From DASXIF01 sp036498145 (GTDB lineage: Bacteria; Actinomycetota; Actinomycetes; Mycobacteriales; Jatrophihabitantaceae), in assembly GCA_963708625.1 (NCBI GenBank), contig CAVPSV010000002.1:868001-932000 (forward strand): a DNA stretch of 64,000 nucleotides. The letters run 5' to 3'. The notes beneath the pieces are model-generated. The model did no database searches. It was not told the DNA's origin and was given only the letters and a program-made list of their open reading frames with translations. A program made the translations under genes and the position numbers. Shown in pieces: positions 54,064-63,616 of this stretch. Each line of letters opens with the position of its first letter. Positions within the stretch are counted from its first letter, which is position 1.

Positions 54064-55706
54064 GCACCACCACGACCACCAAGGCGCCGCCGCGCCGCTC
54101 GCGAGCCGCGCACGCCGCAGGGCAAGGCTCGCCAAGTTCGTCGACGACCGGCTCAACGTCGCCGGGCCGATGCGCAACCAGCTGAACAAGGTCTTCCCGG
54201 ACCACTGGTCGTTCATGATGGGCGAGATCGCGCTGTACTCGTTCATCATCCTGCTGCTCACCGGCACGTACCTGACGTTCTTCTTCGACCCGTCGATGGC
54301 CGAGACGGTCTACCACGGCCGGTACGTGCCGATGCAGGGCATCACCATGTCGCGGGCGTACGAGTCGACGCTGAACATCAGCTTCGACGTCCGCGGCGGC
54401 CTGATCATCCGCCAGATCCACCACTGGGCCGCGCTGCTGTTCCTCGCGGCGATGCTGATCCACATGTTCCGGGTGTTCTTCACCGGCGCGTTCCGCAAGC
54501 CGCGTGAGCTCAACTGGCTGATCGGCCTCGGGCTGATCATGCTCGGCATCATCGAAGGCTTCGCCGGCTACTCGCTGCCCGACGACCTGCTGTCCGGCAC
54601 CGGCCTGCGCATCGCCGACGCGATCATGCTGTCGATCCCGGTGGTCGGCACCTGGGTCTCCTTCCTGGTCTTCGGCGGCCCGTTCCCCGGCGCACGTGAT
54701 CATCGGCCGGTTCTACATCGCCCACGTGCTGCTGATCCCGGCGATCCTGGCCGCGCCTGATCGGCGCGCACCTGGCCCTGGTCGTGCGGCAGAAACACAC
54801 CCAGTTCCCCGGCCCCGGGCCGCAGCGAGAGACCGGTCAGCGGCGAGCGGGTGTTCCCGATCTACGCGGCCAAGGCCGGCGGGTTCTTCTTCATCGTCTT
54901 CGGCGTCTGCGCTGCGCCTGGGCGGGCTGGCCCAGATCAACCCGATGTGGCTGTTCGGCCCGTACAACCCGGCCCAGGTGTCCTCGGGCTCGCAGCCGGA
55001 CTGGTACATGATGTTCCTGGACGGCTCGACCCGTCTGTTCCCGTCCTGGGAGATCAGACTGTGGGGCATACGACTTCCGCCGCTGTTCTGGCCGACGGTG
55101 GTGCTGCCCGGCATCCTGTTCACCCTGGCCGCGGCTGTATCCGTTCATCGAAGCCAAGATGACCAAGGACACCAAGTCGCACAACCTGCTGCAGCGCCCG
55201 CGTGACGTGCCGGTCCGCACGTCGCTCGGCGCGATGGCGATCACGTTCTACCTGGTGCTGTTCCTGTCCGGCGGCAACGACCTGATCGCGCAAGGCGTTC
55301 GACATCTCGCTGAACGCGATGACGTGGGGCGGGCGCATCCTGCTGCTGATCCTGCCGCCGCTGGCCTACCTGCTCACCTACCGCGATCTGCCTCGGCCTG
55401 CAGCGCCACGACCGCGAGGTGCTCGAGCACGGCGTCGAGACCGGCATCATCAAGATGCTGCCCACCGGTGAGTTCATCGAGGTGCACCAGCCGCTCGGCC
55501 CGGTCGACGAGCACGGCCACGGCACGCTCTCCTACGCCGGCACGCCGGTGCCGAAGCGGATGGGCCAGCTCGGTGCCGCGTCGCCGCTGCGCCACGTCCG
55601 CGGGTTCTTCTACCCGGTGATGGAGAAGCCGGAGATCCAGGCAGCCTCGACGACTGGAGGCCAGCGAGCCGAGCGGACGAGCTCGACGGACACGCACGAC
55701 CTGTAG
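54060..55706 (+). CDS. qcrB: Cytochrome bc1 complex cytochrome b subunit, frameshifted
   Basis: A cytochrome b of about 540 residues. Visible are the N-terminal helices (MGEIALYSFIILLLTGTYLT), heme-ligand regions IRQIHHWAALLFLAAMLIHM and IIGRFYIAHVLLIPAILAA, GFAGYSLPDDLLSGTGLRI, and PWEIR-type quinol site sequence in LFPSWEIRLWG. The long C-terminal tail (GVETGIIKMLPTGEFIEVHQ) is typical of actinobacteria. About eight frame changes interrupt it. It is the target of the QcrB inhibitors in mycobacteria. Confidence 0.9.
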
Positions 55707-55890
55707 CACCGACCAGCTCACCGAGCCGGAGCCCGTCACGGCGCGGTCGCGGCCAGCTCGCCGCCGTGGCCCACTCGCGTCGGCGGCGGTCGAGCACTGG
55801 CCGCGCCGTGCCCCGGCGGCTCCTGGCGGCAGCCGACGCGCGCTGGCGATCACCAGGCCGCGAGGGTCGCCAGGCGGCTGGACCCTGCTG

Positions 55891-56394
55891 TCACGAGGCG
55901 CGACGACCGCGGCGACGTGGCCACCGCGCGATCGCAGCGTGGCCGCCGAGTGCGCCACGTGGCGCAGCGCTCGTCGGAGCGTGGCGGCGGCCGCCGATGT
56001 AGTACTCGAACAGCAGGCCGCCGACGGTGAACAGGATCGCCAGCACGCCGACGATGACCAGCCAGACCTGGACGAACGCCAGCCCGGCGCCGATCACAGT
56101 GGCCGCGCCGGCGATGCCGATCGGCCAGTAGCTACCCGGGCTGAAGAAGCCCAGCTCGCCCGCGGCCTCGGCGATCTCGGCGTCGCCGCGGTCCTCCGGG
56201 CGGGCATCGATGCGCCGCGACACGAACCAGAAGAACGACCCGGAGATGCCCAGCAGACCGCCGGACAGGATCAGCGCCGGCGAAGCCGGCGACCTCGACG
56301 TGACCCTGGTCTGGTCGGTCCAGATGCCGTAGAGATCGCGGCGAGCCAGCAGAACCCGGCGATCACCGAGGAAGACGCGCGCTTCGGTCTTCAT
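55891..56394 (-). CDS. ctaF: Actinobacterial cytochrome c oxidase subunit 4
   Basis: Starts MKTEARVFLG and contains ISGSFFWFVSRRIDARPEDR, ELGFFSPGSYWPIGIAGAAT and VGGLLFEYYIGG, all typical. The frame stays open for 167 codons, but residues about 11-38 are in the wrong frame: VIAGFCWLAAI and GHVEVAGFAGA are encoded one base off, so compensating indels are hidden here. The end after EYYIGG is also suspect because homologues are about 140 residues. It starts one base after the ctaC stop region. Confidence 0.85.
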   Translation of the reverse strand: MKTEARVFLGDRRVLLARRDLYGIWTDQTRVTSRSPASPALILSGGLLGISGSFFWFVSRRIDARPEDRGDAEIAEAAGELGFFSPGSYWPIGIAGAATVIGAGLAFVQVWLVIVGVLAILFTVGGLLFEYYIGGRRHAPTSAAPRGALGGHAAIARWPRRRGRRAS

Positions 56395-56395
56395 G

Positions 56396-57424
56396 TCAGC
56401 TCCCCGCTGCCTGGGTGCGTCGAGCGCCTTCCGGTGCGACGCGGTCGGTGTCGAACGGGTGGGTGGTGGTGGCGTACGGCGTCATGACCGGCCTCTGCAG
56501 CGCCTTGGACTGGCGCGCCGGGTCGTTCGGCCCGATCTGCGCCAGCGCGGCGAGGTAGGCGATGAACACGTGGGGCGGCACGACGCGCACCTCGAAGTTC
56601 ATCTGCGAGTGGTACGTGCCGCACAGCTCGGCGCAGCGGCCCGACGAAGCTGCCGGTCGAGGTGGCGGTGAACTCGAAGTGGTTGTCCCGCGCCGGTGTT
56701 GCGTCGGTGCCGTACGGGATGACGTCGCGCTTGAACAGGAACTCCGGCACCCAGAACGAGTGGATGACGTCGTCGGAGTGCTCGATCGATCTGCATGGTC
56801 TCGCCGACCGGGATGACCAGCACCGGGATCTCGTCGTCGGTGCCGACGGTGGAGAGGTAGTACGGCATCGGCGTCGTGCCGGCCGCTCTCGGAGCGCGTT
56901 CGAGGTGTCCAGGTGACGCCGGGCGGGACGTCCTGTTCCTGGCGTTCCGGCGCTGGTCTGGCGGTCCCGGGTAGGCGTGACCGCGCCGTGTCGTAGGAGT
57001 GGTACTCGAACTGCCAGTTCCACTTGAACGCGTCGACCTGGATCGTGCACGTCGGGGTTCTTGGCTAGCTGCGTCGACGTTGTCCTCGACCACCACGGTG
57101 CGCCAGAACAAGCCGGCGATGATCAGGAACGGGACGATCGTGTACGACGATCTCGAACGGCAGGTTGTACTTGGTCTGCCGCGGCAGCTCGTCGTCTCTG
57201 CTTGCGGTAGCGGATGCAGCACCAGAAGATCAGGCCCCAGACGAGCACGCCGACGACGAGCGCGGCGACGCCGGACCAGGTCCACAGGACCCGCATCTCG
57301 CTCGGCCTGCTTGGTGACGCCGGTGGGCCAGCCGAAGCGCAGGTCGCGCTCGGCGTCGTGAGCCGAGCAGCCGGTCGAGCAGCAGGGCGAGCGAACCGGC
57401 GAGCAGCGCCAGCCGGACCGCCAC
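56396..57424 (-). CDS. ctaC: Cytochrome c oxidase subunit II (CuA), frameshifted
   Basis: The N terminus is a lipoprotein-type signal (LALLAGSLALLL then GCSAHDAERDLRFGWPTG in another frame), with helices at ALVVGVLVWGLIFWCCIRYR and IVPFLIIAGLFWRTVVVEDN. The CuA ligands are present across frames: DDVIHSFWVPEFLFKRDVIP (His) and CAELCG with HSQMNFEVRVVPPHVF (Cys, Cys, His, Met). At least six shifts break it. It passes electrons from the bcc complex to the oxidase; subunit I is not in the window. The start is tentative. Confidence 0.9.
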
Positions 57425-57561
57425 GGGCCCATCGTCTACGACGCACCGAAACCGCCTCTCGGCCTGTCCGACTGAACGTCTCGGAGCCTACTGGACCGGT
57501 CGCGCGCACCGTCTCAGGGGTGCCGGCGCCGTCGCGGCTCGCGGCGGCCCGCCGCGCTGGC

Positions 57562-57567
57562 TACCGT
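57562..57567 (+). promoter_or_regulatory. -10 element of a probable leaderless promoter (cysteine desulfurase gene)
   Basis: TACCGT six bases before the ATG at 57574. Confidence 0.5.
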
Positions 57568-57573
57568 GCGCCT

Positions 57574-58703
57574 ATGGGCGCCTACCTCGACGCTGCTTCC
57601 GGGGCGCCGCTGCACCCGGTCGCCCGCGAGGCGTTGCTGGCCGCGCTCGACGACGGCTGGGCCGATCCCGCCCGCTTGTACGCGGCCGGCCGTCGGGCCG
57701 CGACTGCTGCTGGACGCCGCCCGCGAGTCGCTGGCCGAGCAGATCGGCGCTCGGCCGGACGAGATGAGTTTCGTCAGCAACGGCACCCGGCGCTGCACGC
57801 CGCGGTGCTGGGCGCGCTGGCCGGCAACCGGCGTCGCCCACGCTGGTGCACAGCGCGGTCGAGCACTCGGCGGTGCTGCACGCGGCAGCGCACTACGTGG
57901 CCGCGGGCGGGAGCGCCGTGGTCCGTCGACGCGAGGACGGCCGGGTCGAGGAGCACGCGTTCGCTCGGCGGCAACGGACGCGGCGGCGGCCGTCGCCGCG
58001 CTGCAGGCGGCCAATCACGAGGTCGGCACCTGCCAGCCCGTCACCGCCATCGCGCAGCGGCTGCCCGGGCTGCCCGCTCGATCGTCGATGCGACGCAGGC
58101 CATCGGCCACGGCCATGCACCGTCCGGCTGGTCGGTGCTGACCGGCGATGCGCGGATGTGGGGCGCGCCCACCCTCGGGGTCCTTGCGGTGCGCACCGGG
58201 CATGCGGTGGCGCTCGCCCTACCCCGCTGACGAGCGCGAGTACCGGCGCATCCCAGGCATCCCGCTGGTGCCCGTCGCGGTGGCGGCGGCGGCGACGTTG
58301 CGCGCGGTCGCGCATGGACGTGCCGAGCGGGCAGCCCGCCTGTTCGCGCTCGTCGATCGCATCAGAGCGACCGTGGCGAACACGGTCCCCGACGTCGAGA
58401 TCCTCGGCGACCCCGTCGACCGACTGCCGCACATCGTCACGTTCTCGTGTCTGTACGTCGATGGTGAGGCACTGCTGACCGGCCTGGACCGGCACGGCTT
58501 CGCCGTCTCCTCGGGCTCGTCGTGCACCTCGTCCACGCTGGCCCCGTCGCACGTGCTGGTGGCGATGGGCGCGCTCACGTCGGGCAACATCCGCGTCTCG
58601 CTGCACGACGGCAGCACCGACGCCGACGTCGACCATTTCCTGGCCGTGCTGCCCGGCGTGGTGGGCGCAGGTACGCGCCGAGCTCGGCGCGGCGGGGCTG
58701 TGA
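57574..58703 (+). CDS. Cysteine desulfurase-like PLP protein, frameshifted
   Basis: It opens MGAYLDAASGAPLHPVAREA and shows MSFVSNGTR, VHSAVEHSAVLHAAAHYVAA, QAANHEVGTCQPVTAIAQRL, DATQAIGHGHAPSGWS and the catalytic Cys loop SSGSSCTSSTLAPSHVL. It would release sulfur from cysteine. Where relatives have the PLP lysine (usually AHKWGGP or ARKWGGP) this copy reads DARMWGAP, so Met stands in place of Lys; given the error rate around it this may not be real. Frames change several times. The end is taken as TGA 58701-58703, overlapping the TusA-like start. Confidence 0.8.
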
Positions 58704-58932
58704 ACGCGACTCGTGCTGGACTGCCGCGGACGGCGCTGCCCGCTGCCGATCCTCGACGTGGCACGGCGGATCACGGAGGTCCCGGTCGGTGCGGTGGTGG
58801 CGGTGGAGGCCGACGACCCCGCCGCGGGGCCGGATGTGCGCGCGTGGTGCCGGATGCGCGGCCACGAATTCGTGGCGTCGGCGATGGCCGCAGACGGCAC
58901 GCCTAGCGTACACCGTGCGCCGCCTGCACTAA
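58700..58932 (+). CDS. TusA-like sulfur carrier, frameshifted
   Basis: VLDCRGRRCPLPILDVARRI holds the CPxP-type motif (Cys in RRCPLPI) of TusA sulfur carriers, followed by VVAVEADDPAAGPDVRAWCR and GHEFVASAMAADG; the end LAYTVRRLH lies one frame over. It presumably accepts sulfur from the desulfurase encoded just before. GTG 58700 is a guess and the first codons are in another frame. Some actinobacteria carry the two as one protein. Without the shift correction the frame runs falsely into asnB. Confidence 0.78.
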
Positions 58933-58961
58933 CGATCCGGGCCATTCGGGATACTGAGGGT

Positions 58962-60860
58962 GTGTGCGGTCTCATCGGGTTCCTGTCGGCCAGTTCCGAC
59001 GCGGAATCGGTGGCACCGGCGCTGGAGGGCTCGCTGCGTGACATGCGCCACCGCGGACCCGACGAGGGCGGCGTGTGGACGGACGCCGACGTGGCCATCG
59101 GCTTCCGGCGCCTGTCGATCATCGACATCGACCATTCGCACCAACCACTGCCCTGGCTCGACGGTCGCTATCACCTGATCTTCAACGGCGAGATCTACAA
59201 CTACCTGGAACTGCGCGACCGGCTGACTCGCGACTTCGGCGCCAGCTTCTGCACCGACGGCGACAGCGAGGCGATCGTCGCCGGCTACCACTACCTCGGT
59301 GAGAAGGTCGTCCGCGAGCTACGCGGCATGTTCTCGTTTCTGATCTGGGACGCGCACGAGCAGGTGCTGTTCGGTGCACGGGACTGGTTCGGCATCAAGC
59401 CGCTATACACGTACTCCGACGAGCGCGGCACGTTCTTCGCGAGTGAAAAGAAGTCCCTGCTCGACGTTGCGCGACCCGATGTGCACACTCGCGTCGACGA
59501 GGTCGCGCTGCAGCAGTACCTGAGCTTGCAATACGTGCCCGAGCCGGCGTCGATGCACACCGCAATTCGCCGAGTCGAGTCCGGCACGTACTTCACGTTG
59601 CGCCCGGGCGAGACGCTTCGACCGCGGCGGTACTTCCATCCCGACTTCGCCATCCGCCCGGTGGCCGACGCGGACAAGCTGTACCGGCAAATCGCCGAAG
59701 CCCTCGAGGATTCCGTCGCCAAGCACATGCGCGCCGATGTCACCGTCGGCGCGTTCCTGTCCGGCGGTATCGACTCCACCGCGATCGCGGCGCTGGCTCG
59801 GCGGCACAACCCGAACCTGCTCACCTTCACCACCGGCTTCGAACGGTCCGGGTACAGCGAGATCGATGTCGCCGCGGAGTCCGCGCAGGCGATCGGCGTG
59901 CAGCACATCACCAAGGTCGTCAGTGCCGAGGAGATGATGTCCACGCTGCCGCTGATCGTCTGGTACCTGGACGATCCGGTGGCGGACCCAGCGCTGGTGC
60001 CGCTGTATTTCATCGCCCGCGAGGCGCGCAAGCACGTCAAGGTGGTGCTCTCCGGCGAGGGCGCCGATGAGCTGTTCGGCGGCTACACGATCTACCGCGA
60101 GCCGATCTCGCTGCGTGCGTTCGAGCAGCTGCCGCGCGCCGTGCGTCGCGGGCTCGGCCGCGTGTCGGCGCGGATCCCCGACGGCACCCGGGGCAAGGAC
60201 CTGCTGCGGCGCGGTTCGATCTCGATCGAGGAGCGCTATTACGGCAACGCGCGCATCTTCCGGCCTGAGGAGATGGATTTCTACCGGCGCTTCGATCCAT
60301 CCGTGTCCTACATGGACGTGACGCGGTCGCTCTACGCGGCCACGCCACATCTGGACGGGCCCACCCGGATGCAGTACGTCGACCTGTTCACCTGGCTGCG
60401 CGGCGACATCCTGGTCAAGGCCGACAAGATGACGATGGCGAACTCGCTGGAGTTGCGGGTGCCGTTCCTGGACACCGAGGTGTTCCGAGTGGCCTCGTCG
60501 ATCCCCACCGACCTCAAGATCACGAAAGACACGACCAAGTACGCGCTGCGGCGGGCGCTCGAACAGATCGTTCCAGCACATGTGCTGCACCGAGCCAAGC
60601 TGGGATTTCCGGTCCCCATTCGGCATTGGCTCAAGGATGAGATGTACGACTGGGCGCGGGGCATCGTGGCGGATTCGCACGCCGACGACCTGATCGACAA
60701 GGCGGCGGTACTCGCGTTGCTCGAGGCGCACCGAGCCGGACCGCTGGACTACTCCCGCAAGATCTGGACCCTGCTCGTGTTTCTGATCTGGCACGGCATC
60801 TTCGTCGAGCAGCGGATCCGTCCCGAGGTGCCGGAGCCGGTCTACCCGGTCCGGCTCTGA
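58962..60860 (+). CDS. asnB: Asparagine synthase (glutamine-hydrolysing)
   Basis: A 632-residue enzyme. GTG is followed directly by the nucleophile Cys2 (CGLIGFLSASS), with RHRGPDEGGVW and FNGEIYNYLELRDRL in the glutaminase domain. The synthetase domain has the PP-loop FLSGGIDSTAIAALARRH and SGEGADELFGGYTIYREP. It amidates aspartate, or possibly a cell-wall acid group as some mycobacterial and corynebacterial AsnB/LtsA relatives do. It is free of frameshifts, in contrast to everything just upstream. Confidence 0.95.
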   Translation: MCGLIGFLSASSDAESVAPALEGSLRDMRHRGPDEGGVWTDADVAIGFRRLSIIDIDHSHQPLPWLDGRYHLIFNGEIYNYLELRDRLTRDFGASFCTDGDSEAIVAGYHYLGEKVVRELRGMFSFLIWDAHEQVLFGARDWFGIKPLYTYSDERGTFFASEKKSLLDVARPDVHTRVDEVALQQYLSLQYVPEPASMHTAIRRVESGTYFTLRPGETLRPRRYFHPDFAIRPVADADKLYRQIAEALEDSVAKHMRADVTVGAFLSGGIDSTAIAALARRHNPNLLTFTTGFERSGYSEIDVAAESAQAIGVQHITKVVSAEEMMSTLPLIVWYLDDPVADPALVPLYFIAREARKHVKVVLSGEGADELFGGYTIYREPISLRAFEQLPRAVRRGLGRVSARIPDGTRGKDLLRRGSISIEERYYGNARIFRPEEMDFYRRFDPSVSYMDVTRSLYAATPHLDGPTRMQYVDLFTWLRGDILVKADKMTMANSLELRVPFLDTEVFRVASSIPTDLKITKDTTKYALRRALEQIVPAHVLHRAKLGFPVPIRHWLKDEMYDWARGIVADSHADDLIDKAAVLALLEAHRAGPLDYSRKIWTLLVFLIWHGIFVEQRIRPEVPEPVYPVRL

Positions 60861-60867
60861 GCCGCCC

Positions 60868-61839
60868 TCAGCCGAGGTATGGCAACACGTCGGCTGCGCA
60901 CTGTTCGCCATAGGACTCAGCGAGCCGGTCGGCGAAGTCCGGCTTCTTCACGACGTACTCCTGCGTGCCGACGGTCTCCAGCACCAGCGTCGCGAGCAGG
61001 CTGCCGACCTCGGCCGCACGCTGCCACGACAGGCCCCAGGCGCGCGCGGACAGGAAACCGGCACGGAAGCCGTCGCCGACACCGGTCGGGTCGACCTTCG
61101 CGTACTCCTTCGCGACCGGCACGTGCACTCGCTCGACGTCCCGCCCGACGATCTCCACGCCACCCGAGCCGAGCGTCGTGACGCGCAGACCCACCCGGGC
61201 CATCACCTCGGCCTCGGACAGGCCTGTCTTGGACTCGAGCAGGTTCTTCTCGTAGTCGTTGGTGAACAGCAGGTCCGCGCCGTCGATCAGCTCGAGCAAC
61301 TCCGGGCCGGACATGCGGGCTATCTGTTGTGACGGATCGGCAGCGAAGCGGAACCCGCGCTCGCGACATTCCACGCTGTGCCGGACCATCGCCGCCGGGT
61401 CATCCGCGCTGATGACGACAAGGTCGGCCTCGGTCTGACTCCAGGCCGGTTCCAGCTCGATGTTGCGGGCCTCGCTCATCGCCCCGGCGTAGAACGACGC
61501 GATCTGGCACATCTCCTCGTCGGTGGTGCAGACGAAGCGAGCGGTGTGATGGATCGGCGAGATGTGCACGAACCGGCAGTCGACGCCGTTGCGGTCCAGC
61601 CAGGCGCGGTATTCGTCGAAGTCGGCACCCACGGCGCCGACCAGCACCGGGGACTCGCCGAGCTGAGCCATGCCGAAGGCGATGTTCGCCGCGACGCCGC
61701 CACGGCGCACGACCAGGTCATCCACCAGGAACGACAAGGACACCTTGTGCAGGTGTTCGGCGAGAAGCTGCTCGCTGAACTTCCCGGGGAAATGCATCAG
61801 GTGATCGGTGGCGATCGAACCGGCGACGAGAACGGGCAT
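60868..61839 (-). CDS. adoK: PfkB-family carbohydrate/adenosine kinase (Rv2202c-like)
   Basis: A 323-residue ribokinase-fold kinase, starting MPVLVAGSIATDHLMHFPGK, with VVRRGGVAANIAFGMAQLGE, LFTNDYEKNLLESKTG and the catalytic DPTGVGDGFRAGFLSARAWG. In M. tuberculosis this family member phosphorylates adenosine; other substrates are possible. ATG at 61839 follows TAGCGT at leaderless spacing. It converges with asnB. Confidence 0.9.
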   Translation of the reverse strand: MPVLVAGSIATDHLMHFPGKFSEQLLAEHLHKVSLSFLVDDLVVRRGGVAANIAFGMAQLGESPVLVGAVGADFDEYRAWLDRNGVDCRFVHISPIHHTARFVCTTDEEMCQIASFYAGAMSEARNIELEPAWSQTEADLVVISADDPAAMVRHSVECRERGFRFAADPSQQIARMSGPELLELIDGADLLFTNDYEKNLLESKTGLSEAEVMARVGLRVTTLGSGGVEIVGRDVERVHVPVAKEYAKVDPTGVGDGFRAGFLSARAWGLSWQRAAEVGSLLATLVLETVGTQEYVVKKPDFADRLAESYGEQCAADVLPYLG

Positions 61840-61846
61840 GGCGGGC

Positions 61847-61852
61847 ACGCTA
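61847..61852 (-). promoter_or_regulatory. -10 element of a probable leaderless adoK promoter
   Basis: TAGCGT on the minus strand seven bases before the ATG at 61839. Confidence 0.5.
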
Positions 61853-61920
61853 CCCAAAGGTTGTTTCGGGGTCCCGGCGAAACGCGCCGATGCCCGTGGC
61901 GGGGCTAATCGTGGGGCGGG

Positions 61921-62298
61921 TCAGCCGCAGAAGGAGTTGCCGCAGGCGCAGCCGCCGGAGGCGTTCGGGTTGTCGATGGTGAAGCCCTGCTGCTCGATCG
62001 TGTCGGTGAAGTCGATGGTCGCGCCGCCCAGGTACGGACCACTCATCCGGTCGACCACCACCGGCACACCGCTCAGGTCGAGTTCCAGATCACCGTCGAG
62101 GCTGCGCTCGTCGAAGAACAGCTGGTACTGCAGGCCCGAGCAGCCACCCGGCTGGACGGCAACGCGCAGGCGGAGGTCGTCGCGGCCCTCTTGGTCGAGC
62201 AGCGCGCGAACCTTGACGGCCGCGCCCTCGGTCAGCTGCAGGCCGACCGTGGTTGCCGGTGCGCCCAGTTCGACGGAAGTCGTCTCTACGGCGGTCAT
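61921..62298 (-). CDS. erpA: Iron-sulfur cluster insertion protein (A-type carrier)
   Basis: A 125-residue A-type carrier. The three cluster cysteines are present: PGGCSGLQYQLFF, and the C-terminal SGGCACGNSFCG, with one extra Cys. VPVVVDRMSGPYLGGATIDF is the conserved middle. It hands [4Fe-4S] or [2Fe-2S] clusters to apoproteins. GAGGAGC precedes the ATG. It is divergent from nadA, whose product needs a [4Fe-4S] cluster. Confidence 0.94.
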   Translation of the reverse strand: MTAVETTSVELGAPATTVGLQLTEGAAVKVRALLDQEGRDDLRLRVAVQPGGCSGLQYQLFFDERSLDGDLELDLSGVPVVVDRMSGPYLGGATIDFTDTIEQQGFTIDNPNASGGCACGNSFCG

Positions 62299-62409
62299 CG
62301 TGCTCCTCGATGTCGATTCAAGCTCAATGTCGATTCAGGCGCTCTGGTCGATCGCTCTGCACCGGGTAACCCAGCTCACCCGACGGCCTATTCCATCCTA
62401 ACCCGCGGA

Positions 62410-62415
62410 TACGCT
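62410..62415 (+). promoter_or_regulatory. -10 element of a probable leaderless nadA promoter
   Basis: TACGCT six bases before the GTG at 62422. Confidence 0.5.
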
Positions 62416-62421
62416 CGAATG

Positions 62422-63609
62422 GTGACGTTCACCGAGCCGGCGCCGACCTCGACCGCGCTGCTCCTGCTCGGCCGGGGCCGCGACGCCGGTTCCGAGCGCG
62501 GCGTGGACTGCCCCGGCGAGCTGCCGGCGGCGTCCGATCCCAGCTTGGTGGAGCGCGCCCGGGCCGCCAAGTCGGCGCTCGGCGACCGGCTGTTCGTACT
62601 GGGCCACCACTATCAGCGCGACGAGGTCATCCAGTTCGCCGATGTCACCGGCGACTCGTTCAAGCTTGCCCGCGAGGCCGCCGCCCGTCCCGGCGCGGAC
62701 TACATCGTGTTCTGCGGCGTGCACTTCATGGCCGAGTCCGCCGACATCCTGACCACCGATCAGCAGCAGGTGATCTTGCCGGACCTCGCAGCCGGTTGCT
62801 CCATGGCCGACATGGCCGACTACCAACAGGTGCTGGCCGCATGGGACGTGTTGGCCGAGGCCGGCGTCGCCGACGTCACCGTCCCGGTGACCTACATGAA
62901 CTCCTCTGCCGCGATCAAAGCCTTCACCGGAGCGCACGGCGGCACGGTGTGCACCTCGTCCAATGCCGAGCGGGCACTGCGCTGGGCGTTCGCCCAGCAC
63001 GACGGCAACACCAGCGCTGGTGCCGGCAAGGTGCTGTTCATGCCCGACCAGCACCTCGGCCGCAACACCGCAGTGCGGCAGCTCGGGCTGGCGCTGGATG
63101 ACTGCGTGGTGTTCGACCCGCACCGTCCGGGTGGCGGCCTGGGCAGGCAGCAGTTGCGCGACGCTCGCGTGATCCTGTGGCGCGGCCATTGCTCGGTGCA
63201 CGGCCGGTTCACGGTGGCAAACGTGCACGCGATCCGCGAGCGGGTGCCCGGCGTCACCGTCCTGGTGCATCCGGAATGCCAGCACGAGGTGGTGCTGGCC
63301 GCGGATCTGGTCGGCTCCACCGAATACATCATCTCGACGCTGGCGGCGGCCCCGCCGGGTTCGTCCTGGGCGATCGGCACCGAACTCAACCTGGTGCGCC
63401 GATTGGCCGCCGCACACCCGGACAAGCAGATCTCGTTCCTGGAGCAGACCGTCTGTTACTGCTCCACCATGAACCGGATCGACCTGCCGCATCTGGTGCA
63501 CGCGCTCGAGTCCCTGCAGCGCGGCACCGTGGTGAATCGCATCTCCGTGGAGCCCACCATGGCCCGGCACGCACGGCGGGCCCTGGACCAGATGCTCGCC
63601 CTGCCGTAA
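62422..63609 (+). CDS. nadA: Quinolinate synthase
   Basis: About 395 residues. It condenses iminoaspartate with dihydroxyacetone phosphate to quinolinate for NAD. Motifs are LFVLGHHYQRDEVIQFADVT, GDSFKLAREAA and MPDQHLGRNTA. The three [4Fe-4S] cysteines are in VFCGVHFMAESA, LVHPECQHEV and VCYCSTMNRI. ATG at 62419 directly precedes GTG at 62422; I choose the GTG because the TACGCT spacing then matches a leaderless start. No nadB or nadC follows. Confidence 0.93.
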   Translation: MTFTEPAPTSTALLLLGRGRDAGSERGVDCPGELPAASDPSLVERARAAKSALGDRLFVLGHHYQRDEVIQFADVTGDSFKLAREAAARPGADYIVFCGVHFMAESADILTTDQQQVILPDLAAGCSMADMADYQQVLAAWDVLAEAGVADVTVPVTYMNSSAAIKAFTGAHGGTVCTSSNAERALRWAFAQHDGNTSAGAGKVLFMPDQHLGRNTAVRQLGLALDDCVVFDPHRPGGGLGRQQLRDARVILWRGHCSVHGRFTVANVHAIRERVPGVTVLVHPECQHEVVLAADLVGSTEYIISTLAAAPPGSSWAIGTELNLVRRLAAAHPDKQISFLEQTVCYCSTMNRIDLPHLVHALESLQRGTVVNRISVEPTMARHARRALDQMLALP

Positions 63610-63616
63610 CCGCAGC

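Noticed and set aside
51343..57424. Pseudogenisation of the cytochrome bcc-aa3 genes
   Set aside because: Catalytic residues and helices are all conserved in neighbouring frames without substitutions typical of decay, and the complex should be needed. Sequencing indels explain it better.
58713..60860. A single TusA-asparagine synthase fusion frame
   Set aside because: The natural end of the TusA-like protein (LAYTVRRLH, stop at 58932) lies one frame over, and asnB must start at its GTG before Cys2 for a free nucleophile.
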